Assembly: GCA_021292165.1 (NCBI GenBank)
Contig: CM037877.1
Location: 129,698,274 to 129,762,273 of the forward strand
Length of the DNA: 64,000 nucleotides
Direction: 5' to 3'
Source of the DNA: Shinisaurus crocodilurus
Lineage: Eukaryota; Chordata; Lepidosauria; Squamata; Shinisauridae
This document shows positions 10,166 through 20,930 of this stretch, piece by piece. Under the pieces are notes generated by a model, which did no database searches, was not told where the DNA came from, and worked only from the letters and a program-made list of their open reading frames with translations. Position 1 is the first letter of the stretch, and each line of letters begins with the position of its first letter. Both the position numbers and the translations under genes were made by a program.

Positions 10166-11678
10166 CCTCAGGGCTGCAGGGAGGCCCTGCGCTGTCGTCC
10201 CTCTTACGCACCGTATCCTCTTGGCCCCTGCCCAGTATTTAACACACCCCAACCCCTCTGCAGGGCCTGATGACTTGCCTTCCATCTGCTGGAGAGACTG
10301 GTGAGCAGCACTTTGCTTCTGTAGCCAGATCTTGCCTGCCCGCAATGGCTCCACTCCAAACTCCACCGTGGACGTGGCGGAGTAAATCCCTTCAGTAAGG
10401 ATGCAGATGATTTCTAGGTTTCATGCAGTGGCAAGACAGTGTCACAGTATTTATGGTGAGACCGTGCGTGCTATTGTTGAAATATGCATTGGTGTATGCA
10501 AGCAGCGGGGAACGGGGAGAATTGAACCTGGACTGGATGGCTGAAAGGCTCTGTCACTGGTCAAAAATGGCATCTAAATCTCAGGTTTGTATCAACAGCC
10601 GAGAAAGGGTGGGGTTGGCAAAGCATCTGTTTGGCTCCAGTTATCAAGAGTATGGGTCATTTTTTTTTGGCTTTGATTTGATGAATTTGGGGAAAGGGCA
10701 GAGATGGTGAGGATGAGGGAGGAGGTTCCATCCGATCTGAAATCTTACCACCTGGACTGGGAATGCCCCAATTCTCTTCTCCCCTCCCCCCCACCCCCAT
10801 TGCTGCCATGATACCAGGATCTAAGCAGTGGTTTTGCAACTTGTCGGCTAATCCTGAAGTGATGAGAGCGAGGCTGAAATATCCCAGAGTGCTGCTTGGC
10901 CTTAAACCTTCACTGGTGTTTATTGTGCATGCCACATACACTCTGCCTTTACAAATGTCCCTGAGCCAGCCTGGGAACTGGTGTTCAGTTGATGCTCTTG
11001 GACCAAGACTGTTGCATTTCCATTCAAGTAGTGCAGAATATAGGAGTGTCTAGTTTCCATCCCAGTCATGCAGCAGGGTAGCCAGGTATATGTCAACTTG
11101 GATTAATGGGATTTATATTTAGCACTCCTGAGCCTTAGGAATGGATATGGAGAGACCAGTGCTGTGGACCAAGGTCAGGGACAAAGAGGTGCACCGTGGT
11201 CAACAGGGTTTGTGCTGATGCCAAGTGAAAAGACTGTTGGCAGTGCAGTTGCACTCACGCCCACAGTATGGCCCTCTAAGACAGTGTTCCCATCCTCTGT
11301 TCTAAAAGCTGCCGTTCAGCGGAAGTGAGATTTGTGAGAGAAGGCTTGTTTTGCCTTTAGTATTTTGGGTATTAACAAGTCAAGGCTGAATAGTAATGGT
11401 TCTGCTACCTGCCCCCTGTGGCCACCCACCCACCCCCTTTCTGGCTTTAGCCAGACTCTGCCTTGTCGCACTGGAGCAGCCAGCATTCCCCTCAGCCATT
11501 GAGGGGTGAAGGAAGGGTGTTCCAAATCCTCCTCCTTGCCTACAAGTCTAGGAGGCCTGTTCCTCGGGGAGGTTTGGATGGATCCCCTCTCTGGTGGGAT
11601 GGGGTAGGGTGAGAGAATTCTTGAGGGTTTGTGCTCTTTCAGTGATGGTTGCTTTCAAAATGTGATCTCTTCAACCCT

Positions 11679-11684
11679 AATAAA
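11679..11684 (+). terminator. UCK2: AATAAA polyadenylation signal, proximal
   Basis: Canonical hexamer about 1.5 kb after the UCK2 stop, followed by the GT-rich GATGTGTTACGGCTTTTGTT. Confidence 0.55.
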
Positions 11685-11820
11685 GGTGGCATGAAAGATG
11701 TGTTACGGCTTTTGTTTAAAACTTTAGTCATGCTGGCTGCACTGTGGAACTAGTCTTTGCCAAGCGTAATACCAGAGGCTCTAGAATTTTGTATGTAAGA
11801 AGTTCAGAATTCTGCCCTGG

Positions 11821-11826
11821 AATAAA
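11821..11826 (+). terminator. UCK2: AATAAA polyadenylation signal, distal
   Basis: Second canonical hexamer, followed by a TGTTGTACATATTTGT-like downstream element and then by a SINE tail. Confidence 0.55.
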
Positions 11827-11855
11827 ACAGACATGTTGAACATGTTGTACATATT

Positions 11856-12099
11856 TGTATTTATTTATTTTATTTATTTTATACCCTGCCTTTTTTCTTG
11901 CAAGGAACCCAAGGCGGCTTACATAGTCCTCCTCCTCCTCTCTATTTTATCCTCACAACAACCCTGTGAGGTAGGTTAGGCTGAGAGTCAGTGACTGGCC
12001 CAAAGTCACCCAGTGAGTTTCATGGCCGAACGGGGACTAGAACCCGGATCTCCTGAGTCCCAGTCCAACACTCTCACCACTACGCCACACTGGCTCTCT
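11856..12099 (-). mobile_element. tRNA-derived SINE, Sauria/Squam-like
   Basis: Read on the - strand: a head with GAGCCAGTGTGGCGTAGTGG (box A region) and GGGTTCTAGTCCCCG (box B region), then CCAGTCACTGACTCTCAGCC, CAACCCTGTGAGG-type body sequence and an AAATAAAT tail. Immediately downstream of UCK2. The family name is recalled, not searched. Confidence 0.85.
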
Positions 12100-12399
12100 T
12101 GTTCTCTCTTTGTTCTCTCTTTGCACACTTTCCATTATTGTAATGTCTCTTACAAAATTTAGAGTGCGCTCTCTCTCTCTCTCTGAGAAGGGCTGGGAAA
12201 GAAGGATTTGAGGACATGAGGCAAAAACCAAAGAAGGTAAGGGTACTAGGAGCCCAGGAGGAAGGGCTGATATTTTTGAAGGTCCAGCACCCTGAGGACC
12301 CGAATCCTAACACAGAGATCTGCGAATCTATCTTCAATTTTTCTCCCCCAGCTTGAGGAGAGAAAAAAGGCACACTTCCTAGCATAATCGGTCATATAG

Positions 12400-12470
12400 A
12401 TTTCTAGAGCCCCTATATATTATTGTAAACCACCCAGAGAGCTTTGGCTATTGGGCAGTATAGAAATAAA
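12400..12470 (+). mobile_element. L2-like LINE 3' end
   Basis: GTAAACCACCCAGAGAGCTT then TGGCTATTGGGCAGTATAGA, the 3' terminus also seen after the coding L2 fragment at 38826-39497. Confidence 0.75.
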
Positions 12471-12549
<79 letters not shown>

Positions 12550-12593
12550 CCACCACCACCACCACCACCACCACCACCACCACCACCACCACC
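12471..12593. repeat. Compound (ATT)n(ATC)n(ACC)n microsatellite
   Basis: About 14 ATT, 12 ATC and 15 ACC units in uninterrupted order, growing from the A-rich tail of the L2 end. The polyI, polyV, polyD and polyN open frames here are artefacts. Confidence 0.97.
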
Positions 12594-12599
12594 TGCATG

Positions 12600-13276
12600 G
12601 TAGAACTGTCTAAGCATACAAGAATCATATCATAACAACTGGACCTGATCAAAGAATGGTGGTGGCAGCATATACTATATGTTTGGCTTCTCAGGGTGCC
12701 GTACCCTTAAGCCTTAGCAATGGTTCTTCCATAGGTTTGTATCACCAGCACCAGTACCTAACACAGAGTGGGCGGGGAGCAGTGAAAGGGGGGAAAGGTG
12801 TGTGAAATATCTATTTATTTTTGTCTTGGAGGGGGGAATAAGTGGGTCCCATATTGCTGGTTGGTACTAAAGATTAGATAATGCAAGTGGAACCCAGAAC
12901 AAAATGTTGCGTAGATTAATGAAATAATTTGGTGCTCTGCGCAACCCCTGCCTTCTGCCTTTTTCTTTCTCTGCCTGTGACCCCATTTTGGACTCCGACT
13001 CCCTCACTCCCTGCCTCCCATTTTGCACCTCTTCCTCCCCACCTCCCCTTCTCTCTGCTTTGTTGGTTGTGCTGCCAATGCTGCCGCCTCACTGTCCACC
13101 CGCCGCCATTGCTTGTTCTAATTTCTGATCCCATTTTGGCTTCCCTCTCCACCCCCTCCCTAGGTACCTCTGCTTCTGCCTTCGCCGTATCTCATCTGCC
13201 TGTTCATGGTTCCCCTCGTGTCTCTTTCCTACTTCCATCATTCCTCCTGCTTTCTTTCCTCCCACGCTCCACTCTC
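12600..13276. other. Intergenic, no feature recognised
   Basis: Pyrimidine-rich unique-looking sequence (12930-13270) with open frames on both strands. These follow from C/T richness and show no domain. Confidence 0.4.
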
Positions 13277-13371
13277 ATAGCCTAGACATGTATATTATCC
13301 ATGTAGCGGGAGTACATGACTGAGAACCTCAGGCTTGTCCCCCACTCCATATATAACCTGTAGTGAGAACT
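13277..13371 (+). repeat. Left 95-bp inverted repeat arm
   Basis: Pairs with 15252-15346 at 93 of 95 positions. Confidence 0.93.
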
Positions 13372-13516
13372 TTCCTCCCACACCCCACTCCTGCCATTTG
13401 TGTAAGGGCAACAGGAGGGTGCAGATGCATTCACTATTCCCAGCTCATTCCCCTCCCCTTGACTGCACCCAAGAACAGTCTTCTGTTTTAGGGAAGGGGA
13501 GGTGTTTCCCCTAGGA

Positions 13517-13556
13517 CTTATATATACACACACATACACACACACACACACACATA
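13517..13556. repeat. (TA)n(CA)n microsatellite
   Basis: TATATACACACACA run immediately left of the Helitron 5' end. Confidence 0.92.
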
Positions 13557-13557
13557 A

Positions 13558-14657
13558 TCTACTATATAAATGTGAAAGTTTGTGGCTGTGGCTGTGTGTC
13601 CGTGTGTACAGGCGTTTGCGTGCGTCGCATAGGCTCCTACACGGTTGGACAGATCCGCCCCAAACTTGGCACACATACTCTCCATCACCCAAGGACAAAG
13701 ACTGGCGAGTTTAAATCTCCGAAAAACCCTAGCTGCGCCTGTACGGCCCAAAATAGATGAGAGTCAATGGCATCACTTGGAATGATCACAGGGGCCATTC
13801 AGGAGCGGTTATGCAAATCGCGCCACCGACATATAGAATGTTCCGTATGAACTGCCGCCACAGGGGCCCAATCAGGAGTGGATATGCAAATCTCTTCTAC
13901 GTCCAAACAGAATGTTCATATGAACTGCAGCTGGGGCCTACACGGGGGGGGGGGGGGGAGCTGGGATTACATTGTTGTGTAGTCCCAAAGGGGAGCGGGA
14001 GCAGGGATTTCATTGTTGGTTAGTCCTGGGGGGGGTGGGTTGTTGACCACATTGTTGTGTAGTCCCGGGGGAGCTGGGATTTCATTGTGAGGTCCCGGGG
14101 GGGGGGGGATGAAGCACGGATTTCATTGTGTAGTACCGGGGGTGGGGGGAAACAGGGATTTCATTGTACAGTACCGGAGGGGGGGGAAAGGGATTTCATT
14201 GTGTAGTCCCGGTGGGGGGACCTGGGATTTCATTGTATAGTCCCGGGGGGGGGGGGAGCAGGGATTTCATTGTGCAGTCCTGGGGGTGGGGGGGAGCAAG
14301 GATTTCACTGTGTAGTCCCAGGGGAACAGGGATTTCATTGCGTAGTCCCAGGAGAGCAGGGATTTCATTGTGCAGTCCCGGGGGAAAGGGAACAGGGATT
14401 TCATTGTGTAGTTCCAGGGGAGCAGGTAGTCCTGGGGGAGCTGGGATGTCATTGTGCAGTCCCAGGGAAACTGGTAGTCCCGGGGGAGCTGGGATTTCAT
14501 TGTGTAATCCTGGGGGAGCTGGGATTCCATTACGTAGTCCCGGGGGACCTTTCCTATGCAGCAATTCAAAACAGCGGTCAGCTACCTTAAGGAATTTCGA
14601 ACAAATAGTGCCTATAGGAAAATGACGACCCATGCAACGCTGGGTAAAAAAAGCTAG
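13558..14657 (+). mobile_element. Non-autonomous Helitron
   Basis: The 5' end is TC in TCTACTATATAAATGTG. The 3' end is CTAG, preceded by a hairpin (ACCCATGCAACGCTGGGT) and A-rich DNA. Insertion lies exactly between host A (13557) and T (14658), with no target duplication. These are the three hallmarks of Helitrons. The first 350 bp (CTCCTACACGGTTGGACAGA, CCCCAAACTTGGCACACATA) resemble helitron 5' regions. No Rep/helicase ORF; about 620 bp of the body is a G-rich tandem array. Confidence 0.88.
13940..14555 (+). repeat. G-rich minisatellite inside the Helitron
   Basis: About 16 irregular units of 30-45 bp built on TAGTCCCGGGGGAGC, then AGGGATTTCATTGTG. G runs of 5-13 recur in nearly every unit. 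The long open frame across it (14164-14625) reflects the repeat period and is not a gene. Confidence 0.9.
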
Positions 14658-15050
14658 TACTTCTATAAAACTTGGGATTCACCGGCACACACAGATACCT
14701 TCATCTTGTTGCTCAGTGACCCCATTTAGGCTACAAAGCTGTCAGCACACTGGGACTGAGTTCAGCATTAGAACGAGCAATTTTTATTGGTTTAAACCAA
14801 TACATCATAGTGGTGTAATTTGTATTTGTTTTGTTTTTAATGATGGCCTACTATGTTTAATGTCTTTATTATATTTTTATGGTTTAATAGATGTTGGTTG
14901 AAACCCCTCTTTGGTGGTCCAGGCAGAAAGGCAGTTTAAAAATACTAAAAAATAAATAATAAAACAGTTACATAAGAGATGGATCTTGGACTTGGAAAGC
15001 TTGAATACTACTGAACTATGCTATGTTGGGCTTGCGCATACTCTCTTACC
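14658..15050. other. Interior of the 95-bp-TIR element
   Basis: A/T-rich sequence ending in an L2-like tail (CCAGGCAGAAAGGCAGTTTA, then AATAAATAAT at about 14955). No coding potential recognised. Confidence 0.45.
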
Positions 15051-15152
15051 CAGTGTTCTCCAACCTTGGGTCCCCAGATGTTTTTGGCCTACAACTCCCA
15101 GCATGCCCCGGCCAGCCAAAAACATCTGGGGACCCAAGGTTGGAGAACACTG
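15051..15152. mobile_element. Palindromic hAT-type MITE, family A, internally deleted
   Basis: CAGTGTTCTCCAACCTTGGG to GGAGAACACTG, 102 bp, shorter than full-length copies because most of the central loop is lost. Confidence 0.88.
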
Positions 15153-15251
15153 CAAGTCTTACCACACATATAACCTGTGGCGGGAACTGATTTGTATGCG
15201 CACAAGTGCCTGCTGAGATAGACTTCATTTGCAATGCTGTAGGTGGGCTAC

Positions 15252-15346
15252 AGTTCTCACTACAGGTTATATATGGGGTGGGGGACAAGCCTGAGGTTCT
15301 CAGTCATGTACCCCCGCTACATGGATAATATACATGTCTAGGCTAT
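15252..15346 (-). repeat. Right 95-bp inverted repeat arm
   Basis: Reverse complement of 13277-13371. A partial third copy of its inner end (CATATAACCTGTGGCGGGAA) lies at 15165, in the left-arm orientation. Confidence 0.93.
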
Positions 15347-16384
15347 ATAAACTTCTCAGAATCACTTTTCAGGAGAGATTTCTGCAGTGGCCCTTAAGTT
15401 GCTGGTGCTCTTCTAAGATGTGTTGTGGATATGAGTGCTGGTGTCCACCAGTTTACTGGTGTCTAGTATAAAGAAAGTTGAAATTCTCCCAACAGCGCCA
15501 GCTGCCCTGCTGCCTGAGGTGGGAGAGCATAAACGTGCCACTGTCACTCCCACCCCTCCCCCACCCACCCTCCCATTATGCCTGGCTCTGTGGAAGGTCC
15601 TCCTCAGAGCCAGGTGTTTGGGCCTGGACAGCTCTCTGAAAAGCCGCACCGGCTGCTTTTTCTGGCCGATGTGGCTCTTCAGAGAGCCTGCCCACCTGCT
15701 GTACCAGAGTGAACCAGAGGGCGGATGGCTGCTCCAGAGAGCTACCATCTCCACTCCCACCGTGGCAAATGCTGTAGTGGGACAGCAGCCTGTGGGGCTC
15801 TCCAGAGCACCCAGAGCAGTGCAGCCTTGCTGGAGTGAGGTGGTGGCTGGGGGACCTCTTGGTGGAGAGTTGGGGAGCGCACAATTGCCACTCCTTCTGC
15901 TCCACCACCTGAGACGGGATTCTCCTGGCCTCATGGGAGGGCCAACCCTGATCCCTAAGGATTTCAAATGGCTCTCTGTATCCATGGTGCTGTGCAGAGA
16001 TCAATATAGCCTTTTTATTTTGACTGAAATGGGGTATTGGCATCAAACAAGAAGTCTTTAATAACTGTGTATCCTTAAAAGGCAATTTATACATTGCGAA
16101 TCTGTCCTAATTTGTACAAGTAACAGTTTGCATGAGTGGTTTACCCACACAAAGAGTGTTGGCTTGATTCCACATCTGCTTATGAAATTCAGTTGCTAAT
16201 ATCCTGTGGGAGGTAGGCACACCCCTATTACTGATTATGGGTTGTAGGGTTGGACTAGCCAGGTGAGGGAAAGGGAGATCAGAAACAGAAAACCTGAACT
16301 CCATTTTGGTCCTCTCCCACTGAGCACCCATCCTCAGTGACTTGGGTTACCTGGCCAACCTGCCCTCTAGTTAGTCCATAATAA
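15347..16384. other. Intergenic, no feature recognised
   Basis: Moderately GC-rich. It contains open frames on both strands (for example 15435-16061 and 15413-15985) that overlap each other and show no recognisable domain or codon bias I can support. Confidence 0.4.
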
Positions 16385-17900
16385 AGGTACTCATAGAATC
16401 ATTAAAAAGTAGAGCTGGAAGGGGCCTACAAGGCCATCGAGTCCAACCCCCTGTTCACTGCAGGAATCCAGCTCAAAGCATCCCTGACAGATGGCCGTCC
16501 AGCTACACCTTGAATGCCTCCAGAGTGGGAGAGCCCACCACCTCCCTAGGTAATTGGTTCCATTGTCTTACTGCTCTGACAGTCAGGAAATTTTTCCTGA
16601 TGTTTAGGTGGAATCTGGGTTCCTGTAACTTGAGCCCATTATTCCGTGTCCTGCAAACTGGGATGATTGAGAAGAGACCCTGCTGGCCCTCCTCTGTGTG
16701 ACATCCCTTCAAATACTGGAAGAGTGCTCCCCTCAGGCTCCTCTTCTGAAGCCTAAACATGCCCAGTTCTTTCAGTGTCTCCTCATAGGGCCTTGTTTCC
16801 AGTCCCTTAATCATTTTTGTTGCCCTCCTCTGAACCCTCTCCAGTTTGTCTACATCCTTCTTAAAGTGTGGTGCCCAGAACTGGACGCAGTACTCAAGAT
16901 GAGGCCTAACCAGTGCTGAGTAAAGGGGACTTATCACTTCTCACTATTTGGAAGCTATACTTCTATTAATGCAGCCCAAAATAGCATTTGCCTTCTTTGC
17001 AGCCACATCGCATTGCTGGCTCTTATTCAGTTTGTGATCTACAACAATTCCAAGATCCTTCTCACTTGTAGTATTGTGCCAAGTGTCCCCCATTCTGTAA
17101 CTCTGCATTCTGGTTTCCTTTCCCTAGGTGCAGCACTTGGCATTTATCTCTATTAAATTTCATTCTGTTGTTTTCAGCTCGGCGCTCCAGCCTATCGAGA
17201 TCGCTTTGAATTTGGTTTCTGTCTTCCAGAGTATTAGCGGTTCCACCCAACTTGGTGTCATCTGCAAATTTGATAAGCATTCCCTGCACCTCCTCATCCA
17301 AGTCATTAATAAAAATGTTGAAGAGCACTGGGCCCAGGACCGAGCCCTGTGGTACCCCGCTCATTACCTCTTCCCAGTTTGAGAAGGAACCATTGATAAG
17401 CACTCTTTGAGTCCGATTCTGTAGCCAATTGTGGATCCACCTGATAGTTGTTCCATCCAGCCCACTTTTAGCTAGCTTGCTAATCAGGATATCATGAGGC
17501 ACTTTGTCGAAAGCTTTGCTGAAGTCCAGATATATTATGTCCACAGCATTCCCACAGTCCACAAGAGAGGTTACCTGATCAAAAAATGAGATCAGATTAG
17601 TTTGGCAGGATTTGTTCTTGACAAATCCATGCTGGCTTCTAGTAATCACTGCATTGTTTTCAAGGTGCTTGCAGACTGACTTTTTTATAATCTGCTCCAA
17701 AATTTTCCCAGGGATTGATGTGAGACTGACTGGCCTATAGTTCCCAGGTTCCTCCTTCTTGCCCTTTTTGAAGATGGGAACAACATTTGCCCTCCTCCAG
17801 TCATCTGGCACTTCACCTGTCCTCCATGATTTCTCAAAGATAATAGTGGTTCCTTCTGAGAGTACTTCTGCCAGTTCCTTTATTACTCTAGGATGCAGTT
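16385..17900 (-). mobile_element. CR1 LINE, 5'-truncated, with reverse transcriptase
   Basis: On the - strand 17811-17062 encodes the CR1 reverse transcriptase: DDWRRANVVPIFKKG, NYRPVSLTSIPGKILE, QHGFVKNKSCQTNL, IYLDFSKAFDKVPH, GVPQGSVLGP and the catalytic FADDTK. A frame break follows, then 16937-16503 encodes the ORF end ([20 protein letters not shown] through [15 protein letters not shown]). The 3' end near 16385 carries GGGTTGGACTCGATGGCC-type sequence and an ATTCTATGA tail. Truncation at ELHPRVIKELAEV (about 17897) is usual for CR1. Inactive through truncation and frameshift. Confidence 0.93.
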
Positions 17901-18031
17901 AGATATATCTGGAGTGCGTGGGGGTATTTCACAAATTAAGTTTTGTTTCCTTGCAACATGGCCACCCTGAGGAGGAAGGCATCTCAAGTGGATCAGAGCT
18001 TGCATGTTTTATTTATTTATTTATTTATTTA

Positions 18032-19072
18032 TGTGGAGAAACGAGCCTTTGGGGGTACACACACACACCTCAGGTGTGAACCGGCTGGGGTGGGGTGTGC
18101 ATAGTTAGCGTGTAGAGAAAAGAGTTTTTAGGGTTCCTGCATGCATGCATGCAGGAACAAACACACACACACACGCCTCCTCATGAGTAAACCAGGTGGG
18201 GGCTGGGAAGAAGCAAAGGGTGCATGGAACATGAGATGGGGCCTGGCGTCTAGAGATCTGGAGGAGCCAGGCTGAGGGCATTCATATGCATAGTTCAAGC
18301 CATGACTCAGGAGTTCCCTTCCCCCTGCCTGGCCAGTTCCCTCCCCCCTGCCTGGCCAGGTGAAGTTCAAATTGATTGGCTGAAGCAAGAAGGTTACAGA
18401 AAAGGGGAGAGGGAAGAGCTATTTCCCCACGTGTAGCCTTTGTTTTTGGTCAGTCCTTTTGGTAGCGTGCCCGGCATGGCAGCGCGCCAGCGAGGGGCCC
18501 GAGCCTTTAGGGCCCCCCCCCTCAGGAACCGACCCCAGGCAGCCCCTGGTAAAATTAGCTGGTTGGGGGGCTCTAGAAAGGCAGGACTGTGCTGGATCTA
18601 ACCCTTGAAGCGAACACCCTCAGGTAACAGGTGTGTGTCTGAGAGATTTTACGGAATCAGGTCTTTATTGTTTTATAGCTTTACTGTGTACCAAAGTCTC
18701 TCTCTCTATTTTGTGTGCTTCTCTTATTTCCCTAATCTTGTTGTAAATTGCTACCAGAAATAAACCTTGTTTGGTTTTACCCCACATGGGTTTTGTAGTG
18801 CTCTGTGAGTTCAGTATCTAAATCCAGGTTACAGAAATATGAAGGTGAGTCGCTAAACAGAGATCCAAGTAGGATTGCAGACAGCTGAGGCTGGCAGTCT
18901 GGTATCTTGAGATCTCAGAGGGTCTTGGTTCCTTTGCCAGTAGGCAAGGGTGGGGTGGTGGCGGGTCAGCCAGCCCCCCCTTCCGGGCCACATGGTGGCA
19001 AGTGCTGGGTTTCCTTTGAAGGAGGAAAGGGTGGAGGTCTGGCGGGCCAGCCAGCCCCCCCCTTCCTCCACA
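18032..19072 (+). repeat. 5' LTR of the deleted provirus
   Basis: Complete LTR with TG...CA ends. An AATAAA lies near 18760, and the GCATGCATGCATGC palindrome near 18140 is notable. Confidence 0.87.
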
Positions 19073-19096
19073 TGGTGGCAAGCGCTGGGATTCGAA
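19073..19096 (+). promoter_or_regulatory. Retroviral primer binding site
   Basis: TGGTGGCAAGCGCTGGGA followed by TTCGAA directly abuts the LTR end. It is complementary to a tRNA 3' end (CCA, acceptor stem, T-loop TTCGAA) and resembles tRNA-Leu most. The tRNA identity is tentative. Confidence 0.75.
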
Positions 19097-19514
19097 GCTG
19101 AACCATAGAGTGTGTGCACGTGGGCAAATGAGAGAAATTTGAGAGACTTTAGTACATGGTAGAGGGTTTGTTATTTTTTAGAAATGACGTGTGAGGTTGA
19201 ACCTTAGAAAAACGTTCAGATTGCTAGAAGGGGAGCCCCAGTCTGGGGAGCCTAGGAGCCCAGCAGAGAGCGTTGAAGGCAAGAAATCTCAACTGTGGAG
19301 TGAGTAAGCAGAGAAAGCAAAACTCCAAAAAGTTCCAGAACAGCCTGTGTGCCCAGCAAGTGAGCAGAGGGCAGTCCTGGTTCCAAGAGAACCAGGACTG
19401 GAGGGGCCCTTGGCAGAGGGCTAGAAGCAAGAAAAAAGTGTGCGTGTGCATGTCCCAGAGGCTGGGAGCAGCGGTTGCCAGGAGTAAGCGGGTGAGCAGA
19501 TGGCGGCTGTGTGA

Positions 19515-19864
19515 TTATTTCCCTAATCTTGTTGTAAATTGCTACCAGAAATAAACCTTGTTTGGTTTTACCCCACATGGGTTTTGTAGTGCTCTGTGAG
19601 TTCAGTATCTAAATCCAGGTTACAGAAATATGAAGGCGAGTCCCTAAACAGAGATCCAAGTAGGATTGCAGACAGCTGAGGCTGGCAGTCTGGTATCTTG
19701 AGATCTCAGAGGGTCTTGGTTCCTTTGCCAGTAGGCAAGGGTGGGGTAGGTGGCGGGTCAGCCAGCCCCCCCTTCTGGGCCACATGGTGGCAAGTGCTGG
19801 GTCTCCTTGAGTAGGAAAGGGTGGGAGGTCTGGCGGGCCAGCCAGCCCCCCCTCTTCCTCCACA
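19515..19864 (+). repeat. 3' LTR, R-U5 portion only
   Basis: Aligns base for base with 18724-19072 with few differences. The start in mid-LTR marks the deletion breakpoint. Confidence 0.9.
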
Positions 19865-20154
19865 ATTTATTTATTACATTTATACCCTGCCTTTTTTCCT
19901 GCAAGGAACTCAAGGCGGCTTACGTAATCCTCCTCCTCTCTATTTTATCCTCACAACAACCCTGTGAGGTAGGTTAGGCTGAGAGTCAGTGACTGGCCCA
20001 AAGTCACCCAGTGAGTTTCATGGCTGAGCGAGGACTAGAACCCGGATCTCCCGAGTCCCAGTCCAACACTCTCACCACTATGCCACACTGGCTCTTGTCC
20101 TTGTCTTACGAGTCTTCAGCTCTCCAGGTTCCAACCGCTTGGGCAGCCACAAGA

Positions 20155-20290
20155 TGATGAATTTTATTTCTATACCACCCAATAGCTGAAGCTCTCTGGG
20201 CGGTTTAAAATAATTAAAAAATACAATATAAAATACACAATAAAACATCATTAAAAAATTAAAAATCAAATTTAAAATAACCCAAGAGAA
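20155..20290 (-). mobile_element. L2-like LINE 3' end
   Basis: Reverse complement of the GTAAACCGCCCAGAGAGCTT terminus (here CTGGGCGGTTTAAAATAATT on +). Confidence 0.75.
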
Positions 20291-20319
20291 TGAACCTCTC
20301 TTTCCCACCTGCCGCACTG

Positions 20320-20930
20320 ATTTGCTGCTGGGTGCGAGAGTGGGGACTGGGGAGGTCGAGCTGGGGGGGGGGCAGGGATGCGGGAAGGGCAGGAGGAGCT
20401 GGCTCCTCTTGCCCTTCCCAGGAGGCAGCTTCAGCTGGCCGCTGAATCTCCCTCCTCCTCAGTGCCGAAACGACAGGTGGGGACGCGGGGAAGGGCAGGA
20501 GGAGCCGGCTTCTGAAGGCAGTGCATTAGAGGAGGGGTCTTCAGCCGGCTGGAGGTCGCTCCCCTTCCGTGCCAAACAGCAGGCACAGCTGGGGGGGAGC
20601 GCGAGCCCACGGGCGCCACACCCAGCAAGGGCTGGGGGAAGTGGGGCTGAGCGGCGGGGAAGGGACAGGCTGCTTTGAGCTGGGTTTCCAAGCCCAGCCT
20701 AATGTGCCCCGTGCCCCCGCCCCCACTTCGCTTTCCCCACCCTGTGCTCCTGTGCATGCTGGGACAGTGGGATTGCTCATGAAACTTTCGGCCTCTGACA
20801 TTCCCGCTCCCCTCCTCTCGGTGCTCCCTCATGGCGTCCCCTGGGATACCGGCGGGAGGACTGAGGAGGGGAGAGGCTGTGCCTCGGACCCCGCTGTGCC
20901 CAATCATTAGTCAGGCACAGCCGGGTCCCT
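20320..20930. other. GC-rich block of unknown nature
   Basis: About 600 bp of G/C-rich sequence with CpGs in an otherwise A/T-leaning intergenic region. Open frames exist on both strands with no recognisable domain. It could be a decayed GC-rich transposon or an orphan CpG island. Confidence 0.4.

Larger units (their letters stand above)
10166..11845 (+). other. UCK2: UCK2 3' UTR
   Basis: Non-coding sequence after the stop codon, free of recognisable transposons over about 1.7 kb, as expected of a transcribed 3' UTR. AATAAA signals occur at 11679-11684 and 11821-11826. A SINE begins at 11856, so the transcript probably ends just before it. The exact cleavage site is an inference. Confidence 0.65.
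13277..15346. mobile_element. Element with 95-bp terminal inverted repeats
   Basis: Bases 13277-13371 and 15252-15346 are reverse complements over 95 bp with two mismatches. Both outer ends read (A)TAGCCTAGACATG. A flanking TA dinucleotide on each side would fit a TA-targeting transposon such as Tc1/mariner, but no transposase is visible. Inside lie a Helitron and a family A MITE, both later insertions. The alternative is two independent opposite copies of one short repeat. Confidence 0.65.
18032..19864 (+). mobile_element. Deleted endogenous retrovirus with two LTR ends
   Basis: The 5' LTR spans 18032-19072 (about 1.04 kb), from TGTGGAG to CTCCACA, a perfect 7-bp short inverted repeat. A primer binding site follows. 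The last 350 bp of the LTR (18724-19072) recur at 19515-19864, ending in the same CCTCCACA. The 5-bp target duplication ATTTA stands at 18027-18031 and 19865-19869. Only about 440 bp of internal sequence remains, with no gag, pol or env, and the 3' LTR has lost its U3 part. The provirus is defective. Its class was not determined. Confidence 0.88.
18005..20094 (-). mobile_element. tRNA-derived SINE (Sauria/Squam-like) split by an ERV
   Basis: Body 19865-20094 on the - strand (head at 20094, box A and B regions, CTCACAGGGTTGTTGTGAGG). Its AAAT tail is cut by the provirus at 18032-19864, and the rest of the tail lies at 18005-18031. Confidence 0.82.

Noticed and set aside
12413..12652. Open frames of polyI, polyV, polyD and polyN
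   Set aside because: They are translations of the trinucleotide microsatellite with no flanking coding sequence.
14164..14633. Long open frames on both strands with Gly/Pro-rich repeats
   Set aside because: They read through the G-rich tandem array of the Helitron. The repeat period keeps the frames open on both strands.
15413..16061. 190-208 aa open frames on both strands
   Set aside because: The frames overlap on opposite strands, no domain is recognised, and the base composition favours open frames.
20322..20910. GC-rich region as a coding exon
   Set aside because: Several frames are open on both strands with no motif or convincing splice sites.
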